A DNA stretch of 64,000 bases from Symbiodinium natans (lineage: Eukaryota > Sar > Dinophyceae > Suessiales > Symbiodiniaceae). Positions 9,358 through 17,716 of the stretch are shown piece by piece. Each line of letters begins with the position of its first letter. The stretch's first letter is position 1. The translations under genes were made by a program, and so were the position numbers. The notes under the pieces are model-generated. The model saw only the letters and a list, made by a program, of their open reading frames with translations. It searched no databases and was not told the DNA's origin. The stretch lies in contig CAJNDS010000413.1 of NCBI GenBank assembly GCA_905221605.1, forward strand, positions 410,010-474,009, written 5' to 3'.

Positions 9358-9424
9358 GCCCGAGCTGTGCTGTCTTATCGGCTTCTGCGCTTCTTCACCA
9401 CACTGCCGCCCCTGGGCTCGGCAC
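9358..9424 (+). CDS. Candidate exon of an unknown gene
   Basis: AG|G acceptor (GTGGAG|GCCCGA), then ARAVLSYRLLRFFTTLPPLG, then a GT donor (GCAC|GTCCGT). Upstream a CCCTAAA array, downstream a TTTAGGG array (9451-9500). The basic, hydrophobic segment looks like genuine protein but matches nothing I know. Confidence 0.4.
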
Positions 9425-10322
9425 GTCCGTACCCAGAGAGCCCCTTATACCAGGGTTTAGGGTTTAGGGTTTAGGGTTTAGGGTTTAGGCTGTAGGGTTT
9501 AGGCTTAAGAACCCCCAAGAAAAGAAAAAAGAAATAGTCCCCTGAATTACCCCTTTTCAGGAGGCATATTGTGTTTTTTTAATTTTGGGGGGGCTTCTTA
9601 AGCAAACAGTAGATACCCTTGAATTATGGAACATACCTTGAAGCATTTTAGGGTCTACGGCTTGGAGTTTAGCGCACAACCCCTGTGAGAAGTACACCTT
9701 AACTTCTATAGCTATCCTGAAGATGGTTGAAGGCATTGTTTTTTTTGTTTGGGGGGGGGGTTTAGGGTTTAGGGTTTAGGGTTTAGGGTTTCGGGTTTAG
9801 GGTTTAGGGTTTAGGGTTTCGGGTTTAGGGTTTAGGGTTTAGGGGGGGGGTGTTGGGCTCTTTGATGCTCTTTGGTTCTTTCGGGGCTTTATCCCCTTAA
9901 TCCCGAAACTGGAAGCCTGGCCCTCCATGCCCCAAGATTTCCAGATAACCTCAACCCTAGACCCGAGACCCCAAAGCGCAAACCCTAAACCCTAAACCCT
10001 AAACCCTAAACCCTAAACCCTAAACCCTAAACCCTAAACCCTAAACCCTAAACTCTAAACTCTAAACTCTAAACTCTAAACCCAAACATCCAAAAGCAAC
10101 CCTACAACTCCCCGAGCCGAAGTTCTCAAACCGTGGCAGCTCGTCCTTCCTGAAATCTGAAGGTAATATTTTCGGGGTTACTACAAATAAGGTTTAGGGT
10201 TTAGGGTTTACGGTTTAGGGTTTAGGGAGCTTAAGGCTTTGTTTTTGGAGAGGGTGCTAGGGGGTCCTTATGTGGGAGACACCCTGAATCCTCAGCCCTG
10301 GCCGAGCGCCCTCTCCACCCAG
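9425..10322. repeat. TTTAGGG and CCCTAAA arrays with unique spacers
   Basis: Arrays at 9451-9500 (TTTAGGG), 9757-9850 (TTTAGGG with periodic TTTCGGG), 9979-10050 (CCCTAAA) passing into CTCTAAA units (10050-10085), and a short TTTAGGG tract at 10188-10230. Near 9530-9560 are paired CCCCTGAATTACCCC-like words that may be a hairpin D remnant. No gene seen. Confidence 0.75.
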
Positions 10323-10377
10323 GACGCTGTCGCCCCTCCACGCCGGGCTTCTCGTGGCCGCGACAGAGGACCGGTTC
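10323..10377 (+). CDS. Candidate exon of an unknown gene
   Basis: After CCACCCAG| the frame reads TLSPLHAGLLVAATEDRF and meets a GT donor (GGTTC|GTGGGA). Eighteen codons, phase 2 in, phase 0 out. The sequence is strongly protein-like. A TTTAGGG array follows at about 10,397. Family unknown. Confidence 0.42.
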
Positions 10378-11958
10378 GTGGGAGTAAATCAATACTGTAG
10401 GGTTTGGAGTTTAGGGTTTAGGGTTTAGGGTTTTGGGGGTTATGATAGTATAAGTATAAAGGAGCCACACGGGAATGCTACTAGTAGTTATTCCGACCCC
10501 TATATTAAGTTGCCCAGACGGTGACGAATGGAGTTTCCTTCTTATGGCAGGTACACTCGTCCCGCGAATACGTTGATTGCTATTTGGTAATTATGGACCT
10601 TCGCTTTGGTAGCTTTCTCAGGTAACGTGGAATATACTTGCATGCTCCCTGACGGTGTTTGAGAGCAGTATATCTTGGAATATTTTCAGAGAGTAGGACA
10701 ACCCTAAGCCCTAAACTGTAGTCACTTTATCCCAGAGAGGCAAGTCAACGACCCCGAATACAGGAGCAAACCTTAAATCACAGGAAGGATCTCAATGTGA
10801 TTTATGGTATGTTCCTCGGCTAAGGGGTATTGGGCACTCTGGGAAGTTCCTGAACCCGAATTGAACCCTAAACCCTAAACCCTAAACCCTAAACCCTATA
10901 CCCTATACCCTATACCCTATACCCTATAAACCCTAAACCCTACAACCCCGACTCCCGGCTCCTCCGTTGGGCGCAAGAGGCTGGGGATTCCATGAAGATT
11001 TTTTGTTTTTATTTTGGGGCGGGGGTTGGCATCTGGGGCGTTTGTTAGACTAGGGCTTGGAGTTCAGGGCTTATGAGGTTTAGGGTTCAGACAAGTATCT
11101 GCAAGGGATCCCCAAGCGGGTTGACAGCGTTTATAGGGTCCTTAAGGGAGGGGGGTTCATGTGGGGTAGGTACCTAGGGGGCCTTACGGAAGCTTAGGGA
11201 GCAGTGGGGAGTAAAAGGGAACCTTGGGTTACATACCCCGTCTTGAACCCCCCCTCCCTTAAGAACCCTACAGTCCTTGGGTGCTTAGGGTGCGCTTTTG
11301 CGGCCTCGGTCGCATGTCTAGGGTACTTACTTGGTCCCTTCGTATGGGCTCTTAAACATAGGGACCCTTATATATACCCGATAAAGCCTAAGGGCCTACA
11401 GCACTTCAGAACCCTCTAAAGAAGGTAGGGGACCTATCAAGGGACCACGTAACCCCTGAATACCCGAAGCCCTGATCCTTAAACCCTACACCCATGTGAC
11501 TACCCTTCGAGAAAGGCCTTCTTCGCGACTCGGATGTATGCCGTCGCCACCAGCGACAGCGCCTTGCTTTCGTTAACACACCTTTGGGCTTTGGGGTTTG
11601 GGGCTTTTGGGTCCCAGGGTTTAAGGTCTAGGGTTTAGGGCTTAGGGTTTGTGCGAGTTTAGGGTTCTGTGGGTTTAGGCTTTAGGCTCTGAGGCTTTCA
11701 GGGTTTACAGGGTTACCTCCCTGCAGAACCTCCAGCTCCAGGCCCCAAGTACCCAAAGAGACCAACACCCCTGAATTAAGGGAAATACCTCAGATCACAT
11801 GAAGGATGCCTATATAAGCTAAAGTAGATTCCTCGGTTAAGGGGTATTGGGCTGATTCCTAAGCCCTAAACCCTCAACCCTAAAACCTGAAACCCTAACC
11901 CTAAGCCCTGAGCCCTAAACCCTAAACCCTAAACCCCAAACCCCAAACCCGCAAGCAG
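10378..11958. other. Hairpin families D and E, CCCTATA array
   Basis: Contains family D hairpins at about 10,748-10,832 and 11,763-11,850 (both end GGGGTATTGGGC), a full family E hairpin at 11,137-11,276 (GGTCCTTAAGGGAGGGGGGT ... CCCTCCCTTAAGAACCCTA), and a CCCTAAA array turning into CCCTATA (10,864-10,945). Two weak GC-rich islands (10,950-10,990; 11,512-11,580) may be exons. Confidence 0.6.
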
Positions 11959-12039
11959 GCTCGAAGCCAGCCGTGCTTCCCGCCGCGATGCGTGCGGCGC
12001 GATTCGCCTGTAGCCGGCTCATGGATGCCAAGGCCGGAG
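11959..12039 (+). CDS. Candidate exon of an unknown gene
   Basis: AAGCAG| acceptor, then SKPAVLPAAMRAARFACSRL and further open codons to a GT donor (GGAG|GTGCTT). CCCTAAA array upstream, TTTAGGG array downstream. Phase 1 in and out. Alanine/arginine-rich; no family recognised. Confidence 0.4.
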
Positions 12040-12056
12040 GTGCTTAGGGCGGTTGG

Positions 12057-12135
12057 GTTTAGGGTTTAGGGTTTAGGGTTTGGGGGTTTAGGGTTTAAGG
12101 TTTAGGGTTTAGGGTTTAGGGTTTAGGGTTTAGGG
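12057..12135 (+). repeat. TTTAGGG array
   Basis: About ten heptamers with a TTTGGGGG and a TTTAAGG variant. It starts within 20 bases of the preceding exon candidate. Confidence 0.85.
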
Positions 12136-12223
12136 GTAGTCTGGGTAGTTTAGGGTTGAGGGTCTACGGCCCAGTGTAGGGTTTAGGGTTTCGGGAACAC
12201 GCGGGATGCATACAAATCCAACC

Positions 12224-12376
12224 CTACTTGGCGGTTCAGGGTTTAGTGTTTGGGGTTTAGGGTAACCCAAATTTTCATGCAGTTATAACCCACTCATAAG
12301 CCCCTGAACTACCCTAATGGGGTTATAGTTGGGTTACAAGTACAATTGGGTTACTAAGCACCATGAGCCTCCAAGT
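12224..12376. mobile_element. Hairpin element, family B (old copy)
   Basis: Left CTACTTGGCGGTTCAGGG, right CACCATGAGCCTCCAAGTAC. The inner inverted CCCACTCATAAGCCCC region is recognisable. A second element (family H: TATGGTCCCTTACCC ... AAGGGCCCTTATAATATACC) follows at about 12,437-12,505, then a TA microsatellite. Confidence 0.55.
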
Positions 12377-12560
12377 ACACCCTAAGGCCCTGAGGCTTCC
12401 AAAAAAAGGGCGTTTGGTCTGAGGTTGGAACCATTGGCCCTTCGTATGGTCCCTTACCCTTGTTTCTAGGGATCCGAAGTAAGGGCCCTTATAATATACC
12501 TTTATACACATATATATATATATATGTATATAGAGTGCATGTATGGGTTATATGACCCTT

Positions 12561-12705
12561 AACCCGAGACCCTAAACCCTAAACCCTAAACCCTAAACCC
12601 TAAACCCTAAACCCTAAACCCTAAACCCTAAACCCCTAACCCTAAACCCTAAACCCTAAGCCCTAAACCCTAAACCCTAAACCCAAAACCCTAAACCCTA
12701 AACCC
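12561..12705 (-). repeat. CCCTAAA array
   Basis: About 20 heptamers with few variants, ending just before the exon candidate at 12,748. Confidence 0.9.
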
Positions 12706-12747
12706 ACATTAGGGGCCCCTACTTGGAACCCTACAATGAGGGTCGAG

Positions 12748-12820
12748 GGCTCCGTTTCCCTGGCTGCGCCAGGCGGCCCTGTGCTCGCATGGCCTGGACG
12801 CCGCGGAATTGCAGATGAAG
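12748..12820 (+). CDS. Candidate exon, first of an in-phase pair
   Basis: AG|G acceptor (GTCGAG|GGCTCC), then APFPWLRQAALCSHGLDAAE and LQMK, then a GC donor (AAG|GCTTGG) running straight into TTTAGGG-type repeats. The residues look like a helix-rich protein. It leaves phase 0, matching the next candidate. The same donor context (AG|GCTTGGGGTTTAGGG) occurs at 36,329. Confidence 0.45.
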
Positions 12821-12824
12821 GCTT

Positions 12825-12975
12825 GGGGTTTAGGGTTTCGGGTTTGGGGTTTAGGGTTTGGGGTTTGGGGTTTAGGGTTTCGGGTTTGGGGTTTAGGGTT
12901 TAGGGTTTGGGGTTTGGGATTTGGGGTTTGGGGTTTAGGGTTTAGGGTTTGGGGTTTGGGGTTTGGGGTCTAGGT
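12825..12975 (+). repeat. Mixed TTTGGGG/TTTAGGG array
   Basis: Around 20 heptamers alternating TTTGGGG, TTTAGGG and TTTCGGG in small blocks. It forms the 5' part of the putative intron between 12,820 and 13,377. Confidence 0.88.
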
Positions 12976-13376
12976 TTGGGGTGAGGGCTCGGGGTTCAGG
13001 GACCTCGAGACACCGAAGTGTTTTGCCCGGCTTGGGGTTTTGGGGTTTCGGGTTGGGGCTCTTATGTTGGGAGTTTGTTAAGAGCCCCCAAACACGGGTG
13101 CCTCTTGATTGCTTTTTGCCGAGAGGGTTCAGAGTTGAGCGGGTGGGCGTCGCTTGGATACGTTTCGGGGTTCAGGAGTTGCCCCGACGCAAGCTCCCAG
13201 CTCAAGGTCTGGATTTAGGGTTTAGGGCTGAGGGTTTCCCCTAAAGCCTAACCCTAGCCCCTAAATCCCAGAACCCTAATTCAAGGATTAGGATTCTCTC
13301 AGGAAGCTTGTTCCCGAACTCCAAAATCATAAACCCTAAGCCCTAGACCCTCGACCCTAAACCCTAAACCTGCCAG

Positions 13377-13429
13377 GTGATGAGGTGCGTGGCCGCGGCG
13401 CTGCTCGGGGGGCCGCACGGGGACTCCTG
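13377..13429 (+). CDS. Candidate exon, second of an in-phase pair
   Basis: TGCCAG| acceptor, then VMRCVAAALLGGPHGDS, then a GC donor (TCCTG|GCCTTTAGGG). Phase 0 in, phase 2 out. Very GC-rich. Family unknown. Confidence 0.38.
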
Positions 13430-15371
13430 GCCTTTAGGGTTTAGGGATTCGGGTTTGGCCCAATACCCCTTAATTCAGGAATCTAACTGCAATTATGTAG
13501 GGATCCTTGATATGATTTGAGGTGTATTCTTCAATTACGGGCGGAGTAGGAGCTTTTGGTTTTTAGCGTTTATGGTTTGGGGTTTGGGAGCCTTTGGGTC
13601 TTCAGGCCTTGGGGTTTTGGGGTTTAGGAGCTTTTGGGGTTTCAGGGCTTGGGAAGTGAGGGGAAGCTTTTGTGTTTTTCAGGGCTTAGTAATTTGTTTT
13701 CAGGTATTGTTTCATTGTTCTTTGTGCTGTTTTGAGGTTGAGGTTGCTATTTTTCTCATAGCATATTTTTGGTGTTTCAGCAGGTTTCAGGGGCAGATGC
13801 TAGTAGGGCATGTGTTGGCCAGAGCGTCACGGAGTGCAGGGCCCCTAAAGCCTAGGCTCATTATACCCTAAACCCTAAACCCTCTAATTAGGGGTGCAGG
13901 GGGTGTAGGGGTTTCTTTGCAGGCTTGGGTTCAGGGTTTAGAGTTCAGGGTTTAGCGTTGGGGGTTTAGGGTTGAGGGGTTAGGGCTTCGGGCTACAAGG
14001 AGTAGAGGTGTAGGCCTATGGATGTGCTGGGTTGACGTCGGGGAGTTTTTGATTTTTTGTTTTTGCGGGGCTTCCGTGACTGTTTTGCAGTGACCTTCTC
14101 AGATCTTTCCCCTATACCCCAGAAGCCGTCAAACCGAAAGCCCTTAAAACCCTAAAGCCTGAAACCCACATGAGGCCTTAAAGCCTGGAGCCCTAAGTAA
14201 AGCCCCACACTTCCTGCACGGGTCCCACGCAGGTCCCGTGCGGGTTCATTTTAGAGTGCGCGGGTCCCACACACCGTTTGGGTTTTTAGACATTTTCGTA
14301 AGAACAGAGAGAGAGGGCCCAGAAAAAGTCCAGTACTTGAAATGTGTAGGTGATTGCTGTACAGCGTTGTAGTTCGGATCCTTCTCTAGATGGGAGGATG
14401 GCTTAAACTGAGCACGCGGAGCAAGCAGGTGAAGCGTTGGCTCGTGCGATGAGAACACCTGAGCACAAAGGGGCGCACTTTAGGGGAAAGAGCCCAATGC
14501 CTCTTAATGACGGAATATACCCCAAATTCTATAGTATAGTGATCCTTAGTATGCGTGGGCTCTCTGTGCCTGAGTCCTATAAAACAGAAAACCTTTCTTT
14601 CTTATGCATATTCAAAGGATATTTGAGTTCCTCAACAGGATACTTGTTCCAGTTCCGGCCATCTTCCCGGTCACTTTGGCCCGGCCGAATTCGGGTTTAG
14701 GGTTTAGGGTTTAGGGTTTAGGGTTTAGGGTTTAGGGTTTAGGGTTTAGGGTTTAGGGTTTAGGGTTTAGGGTTGAATTCCCTTTTCTGGGCCGAAACCG
14801 GACATTTGTCCGGGCAAAAATAGGGGTCGCAGTAATTCCTAACTAACAATGACCCCTTGCGGTCCCTACATAAATATTCTATACTGACCCCAAAACCCTA
14901 TTACAAACTATTGAGGCCCGTATATTAATTTTGAAACAGGACGCTTTTTCGGGCCGAGTTCCGAAATCCTCTTTGGGGCTCCTAGCAGGGCTCCTGTTTA
15001 GAGTTCTTCTCAGGATTTAGGTTTCAGGATTTAGGGTTTAAGGGTTTGGGGGTTTCCATTTGGAGTTCTCTGCTTTGGGGGGGGGGGCCTCCTTGGAGCC
15101 TTTATAGGACTTAGTAGCTCGGGAAGATGAAGGGGGCGTCAGTGTAAGGAGGGCTCCGGAGGAAACATGAATTAAGTGTTCCAAATGTAGGGGAAGTCGA
15201 CGGCGAGCTGCTTGACTAGCGCTGCGTAGTAGCTGAGTCGATGACCTTTAAACCTCTGGGGGTACATACCATCCTACCAGAATTGAAATTTGAACCTTTT
15301 TTGGGCCAGGGTACTTCGCAACCAGGGTAAGCTAGAACATGAGATGCTGAACCATAAGCCCTGAACCCTAG
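13430..15371. other. Hairpin D copies, unique sequence, TTTAGGG array
   Basis: Family D hairpins at about 13,457-13,540 and a half copy near 14,488-14,540. 13,560-13,860 is G/T-rich with an open frame but no recognisable domain. A perfect TTTAGGG array (14,693-14,774) is bracketed by GAATTC-containing inverted sequence (GGCCGAATTCGGG / TTGAATTCCC), as if it entered a palindrome. No gene called. Confidence 0.5.
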
Positions 15372-15453
15372 ACCCGAAACTGCTGACGCCGAGGAGTCCA
15401 AGGCCATGGCTGACGCCCTGGGCGCCGCGGTGGTTGCTGCAGCAGAAGGCCAG
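15372..15453 (+). CDS. Candidate exon of an unknown gene
   Basis: From CCCTAG| the frame reads PETADAEESKAMADALGAAV and further alanine-rich codons to CAG|GTGG. Codon composition (GCC/GAC/AAG/GTG-rich) is typical of coding DNA. Degenerate CCCTAAA precedes it and TTTAGGG-type sequence follows. The acceptor is provided by a CCCTAG unit of the repeat. Family unknown. Confidence 0.42.
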
Positions 15454-15469
15454 GTGGTTTTAGGCTTTA

Positions 15470-15810
15470 TAGGGTTTAGGGTTTAGGGATTAGGGTCTTT
15501 AGGATCTATAGGGTCTATAGGCTCTATAGGGTCTATAGGATCTATAAGGTTTATAGGTTTTTTTGGCGTTAGGGGTTTGCAGGGTTTATAGGTTTTTAGG
15601 TTTCATGGTGGGGGGGGGGGGGTAGGCTTTATAGGCTTGAAAGGTTTTCGGCTTGATAGGGTTTATAGGGTTTAGAGGGTTTACAGGGTTGACAGAGTTT
15701 ATAGGGTTTATCGGGCCATAGGGTTTATAGAATTTATAGGTCTTGCAGGGTTTATGGGGTTTATGGGGTTCATAGTGTCTATAGGGCTTGTAAGGTTTAT
15801 ATTATAGGGT
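15470..15810 (+). repeat. Degenerate TATAGGGTTTATAGGG array
   Basis: A diverged telomere-derived array in which TTTAGGG has become TTTATAGGG/TCTATAGGG. It is interrupted by a G12 homopolymer near 15,612. Confidence 0.75.
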
Positions 15811-16128
15811 TTAGGGTCTGATACGGGTGGCTTGGGTTGTGGGGGGTGGGGGGTGGGTGGGGAGGGTGGGAGGGTGGGGGGGAGGGTTTAGGGTTTGGGG
15901 TTCAGTGTGTGTGTGGGGTTTACTACGTTAGGGTCTAGGGTTGAAGTGCAGGGCTGTTTGGACCTAGTCGCCCTCAACCCTCAACCCACATGCCATTTCC
16001 TTCCTTCCTTCCTCCCGAGAAAAATCCTAAAGTCCCCCTCCTGGAGCCTAAACCCTAAACCCAAAGCCCTAAACCCCCAAACCCGGGTTTAGGTTTAGGG
16101 TTCTGAATTCCGAGACCAAACCGTGAAG

Positions 16129-16177
16129 GTGGTCCGCCTTTCGACTGGGCCGGCGACAAGGCTCGAGTGAAATCTGA
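16129..16177 (+). CDS. Candidate short exon
   Basis: GTGAAG| acceptor, then GPPFDWAGDKARVKS and a GT (CTGA|GTTAGG). Fifteen codons. The mixed charged composition looks coding. Immediately downstream (16,202-16,240) is a small perfect-looking hairpin, CCCTGTATAATCCC paired with GGGGATAGTATACGGGG. Confidence 0.32.
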
Positions 16178-16379
16178 GTTAGGGAACGAAGGAATGCGGC
16201 ACCCCTGTATAATCCCTTAAAGGGGATAGTATACGGGGATATAGTAGGTTTCGAATTCCCCTACTAAGAGCCAGCAGGCTGCGCAGCTAGCATCTTCTCT
16301 GGTCTGAGGCCCCCCGCTCGCTGTCCCCCCCACCCTAAATCCTACCACAGAGGGTTTAGGGTTTAGGGCTTAGGGTTTA

Positions 16380-16605
16380 TGACGGTCCGAAGATCCGCCA
16401 GGCTCCCCTACCCCCATTCCAGTAGCCATTGCTGCGAGCGATGTGACGTGTCTTCCCTTTTTCAACGCACAACCAAGCTGCTGTGAGTGTTGCCTATCGG
16501 CATGCTGTGGTTTTCGCATGCTCGTGCCCATGCCTGTACTTCGAGCCTCGTGGGCTCCGGTAGCGGAGGTTCCTCTCCACACCTTGGCTGCATGGGGCTT
16601 CATCA
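16380..16605 (-). repeat. 3' LTR of copia-1
   Basis: 226 bp, identical by eye to 26,031-26,256. The ends are TG...CA on the + strand (TGACGGTCCG ... GCTTCATCA), the canonical LTR termini. Confidence 0.95.
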
Positions 16606-16614
16606 CCCCTCCTT
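16606..16614 (-). other. Polypurine tract of copia-1
   Basis: On the element's sense strand AAGGAGGGG abuts the 3' LTR, the expected place and composition for plus-strand priming. Confidence 0.7.
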
Positions 16615-16723
16615 GAGCATGCCGTTAGGCCTTGCTCACATCCATAACCCACTTTTACATGGGCTATAGGCATTTCCATGCCCTCCAGGCTATGGAAGAA
16701 ATAACTTCTATACATCATGGCCC

Positions 16724-17251
16724 TCATCCCGTTCGAGCTTGCCGAAGTCGCCGTCCTTGATCCGGGTAGAGCGAGTTCCCACCACCATCTCTGCAGCAGG
16801 AGCAAAGCGTCCGTTGGGTCGTTGAGGCCACGTTCCTCAATCCCCAGCAGTCTCTGTAGCGATGATAGCAATCACCGCTGGTTGCCAGGAAGATCGGCCC
16901 CTCGAACGGAACTTCCACAATCTGGGGAACTCTCACCACTTCCTTTTCCGGCTCGAAGTTCGTCTGGGCCTCTGCATCCCTCTTCATTGGTCTCGTCGAA
17001 GTGGTTGTAGAGCTCGATGTCGAAGTAGTTCCCCCCTTTTCATCACGTGGGAGGTGCTTTGTTGCCAGAGCTTGAAGCCTTTCTTCTTCTCCAGCTGTGC
17101 GATTTCGGGCCAAAAGCGCCAAAATCTCCCGATGCTCATCCTTCTCTTTTGCCTTCACGCTCAAGGCTTTCAGGACCACCACTTGCTTTGCCGATCCTTT
17201 CACACATTCCCAGGCTGCAATGAGGGCGATGGCGACCGCCAGAAACATCAT
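16724..17251 (-). CDS. 3' ORF of copia-1: membrane segment plus Cys/His module
   Basis: 175 codons in the same frame as the RNase H tail, separated from it by a single TGA. The N-terminus (MMFLAVAIALIAAWECV) is a strong membrane segment. Then a coiled, charged region, a serine/threonine stretch, and near residues 129-158 a CYH...C...LCSCC pattern that could bind metal. It sits where some retrotransposons carry an extra env-position ORF. The in-frame stop may be a point mutation of a longer polyprotein or a read-through site. Function unknown. I associate a similar Cys/His tail with other dinoflagellate copia polyproteins, from memory and unverified. Confidence 0.55.
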   Translation of the reverse strand: MMFLAVAIALIAAWECVKGSAKQVVVLKALSVKAKEKDEHREILALLARNRTAGEEERLQALATKHLPRDEKGGTTSTSSSTTTSTRPMKRDAEAQTNFEPEKEVVRVPQIVEVPFEGPIFLATSGDCYHRYRDCWGLRNVASTTQRTLCSCCRDGGGNSLYPDQGRRLRQARTG

Positions 17252-17716
17252 TCACATGTCCCAGTCAGACTCCAGTGCCTCCTTCACGTTCGATCCCGCC
17301 TGGGCCTCACCCTTAACCCCACACACTAAACCACAAGAAGTCATTAGCTGCATCACCCTTTCCAGAGTCCTAGCAAGCTTGCTCGTTACCTGCTTGTTGC
17401 TAGCTGCTGCTTCTTCTGCTGGTGCTTGGTGCGGGTGCTTGTCCTCCTCCTTGACGATGACGGCTGCCTTAACTTCCCGAGCTCGCCTCAGACCCCACTC
17501 TTCCATGATCTGCGACATTCTTGATGCAGCGACCGGCTTGGTGAGGACGTCGGCCAACTGATGTAGCCCCGGCTGATGTTCCAACACCAGGGTGGAGTTC
17601 ATCACCTGCTCACGAATCCAGTGATAGCGAAGCTTCAAATGTCGTGTTCTCCACGACCCTCCTTCTTCTCCACTCATCACCGAAATGGCAGAGGTGCTGT
17701 CGATTCGTATCACCAA
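17252..17716 (-). CDS. RNase H C-terminal part of copia-1
   Basis: No ATG; it continues the RNase H domain out of frame from the ORF at 17,710. Near its start it has IDSTSAI, the third-aspartate motif of copia RNase H, then RTRHLKLRYHWIRE and LADVLTKP, the standard copia C-terminal signature. One base is missing relative to an uninterrupted frame at about 17,714. Beyond residue 75 it runs into a charged linker and ends at a TGA directly followed, in frame, by the membrane/Cys-His ORF. Confidence 0.75.
   Translation of the reverse strand: MVIRIDSTSAISVMSGEEGGSWRTRHLKLRYHWIREQVMNSTLVLEHQPGLHQLADVLTKPVAASRMSQIMEEWGLRRAREVKAAVIVKEEDKHPHQAPAEEAAASNKQVTSKLARTLERVMQLMTSCGLVCGVKGEAQAGSNVKEALESDWDM

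Noticed and set aside
13572-13871. 99-codon ORF in G/T-rich sequence
   Set aside because: Composition-driven, opens inside telomere-like GGGTTT words and has no domain.
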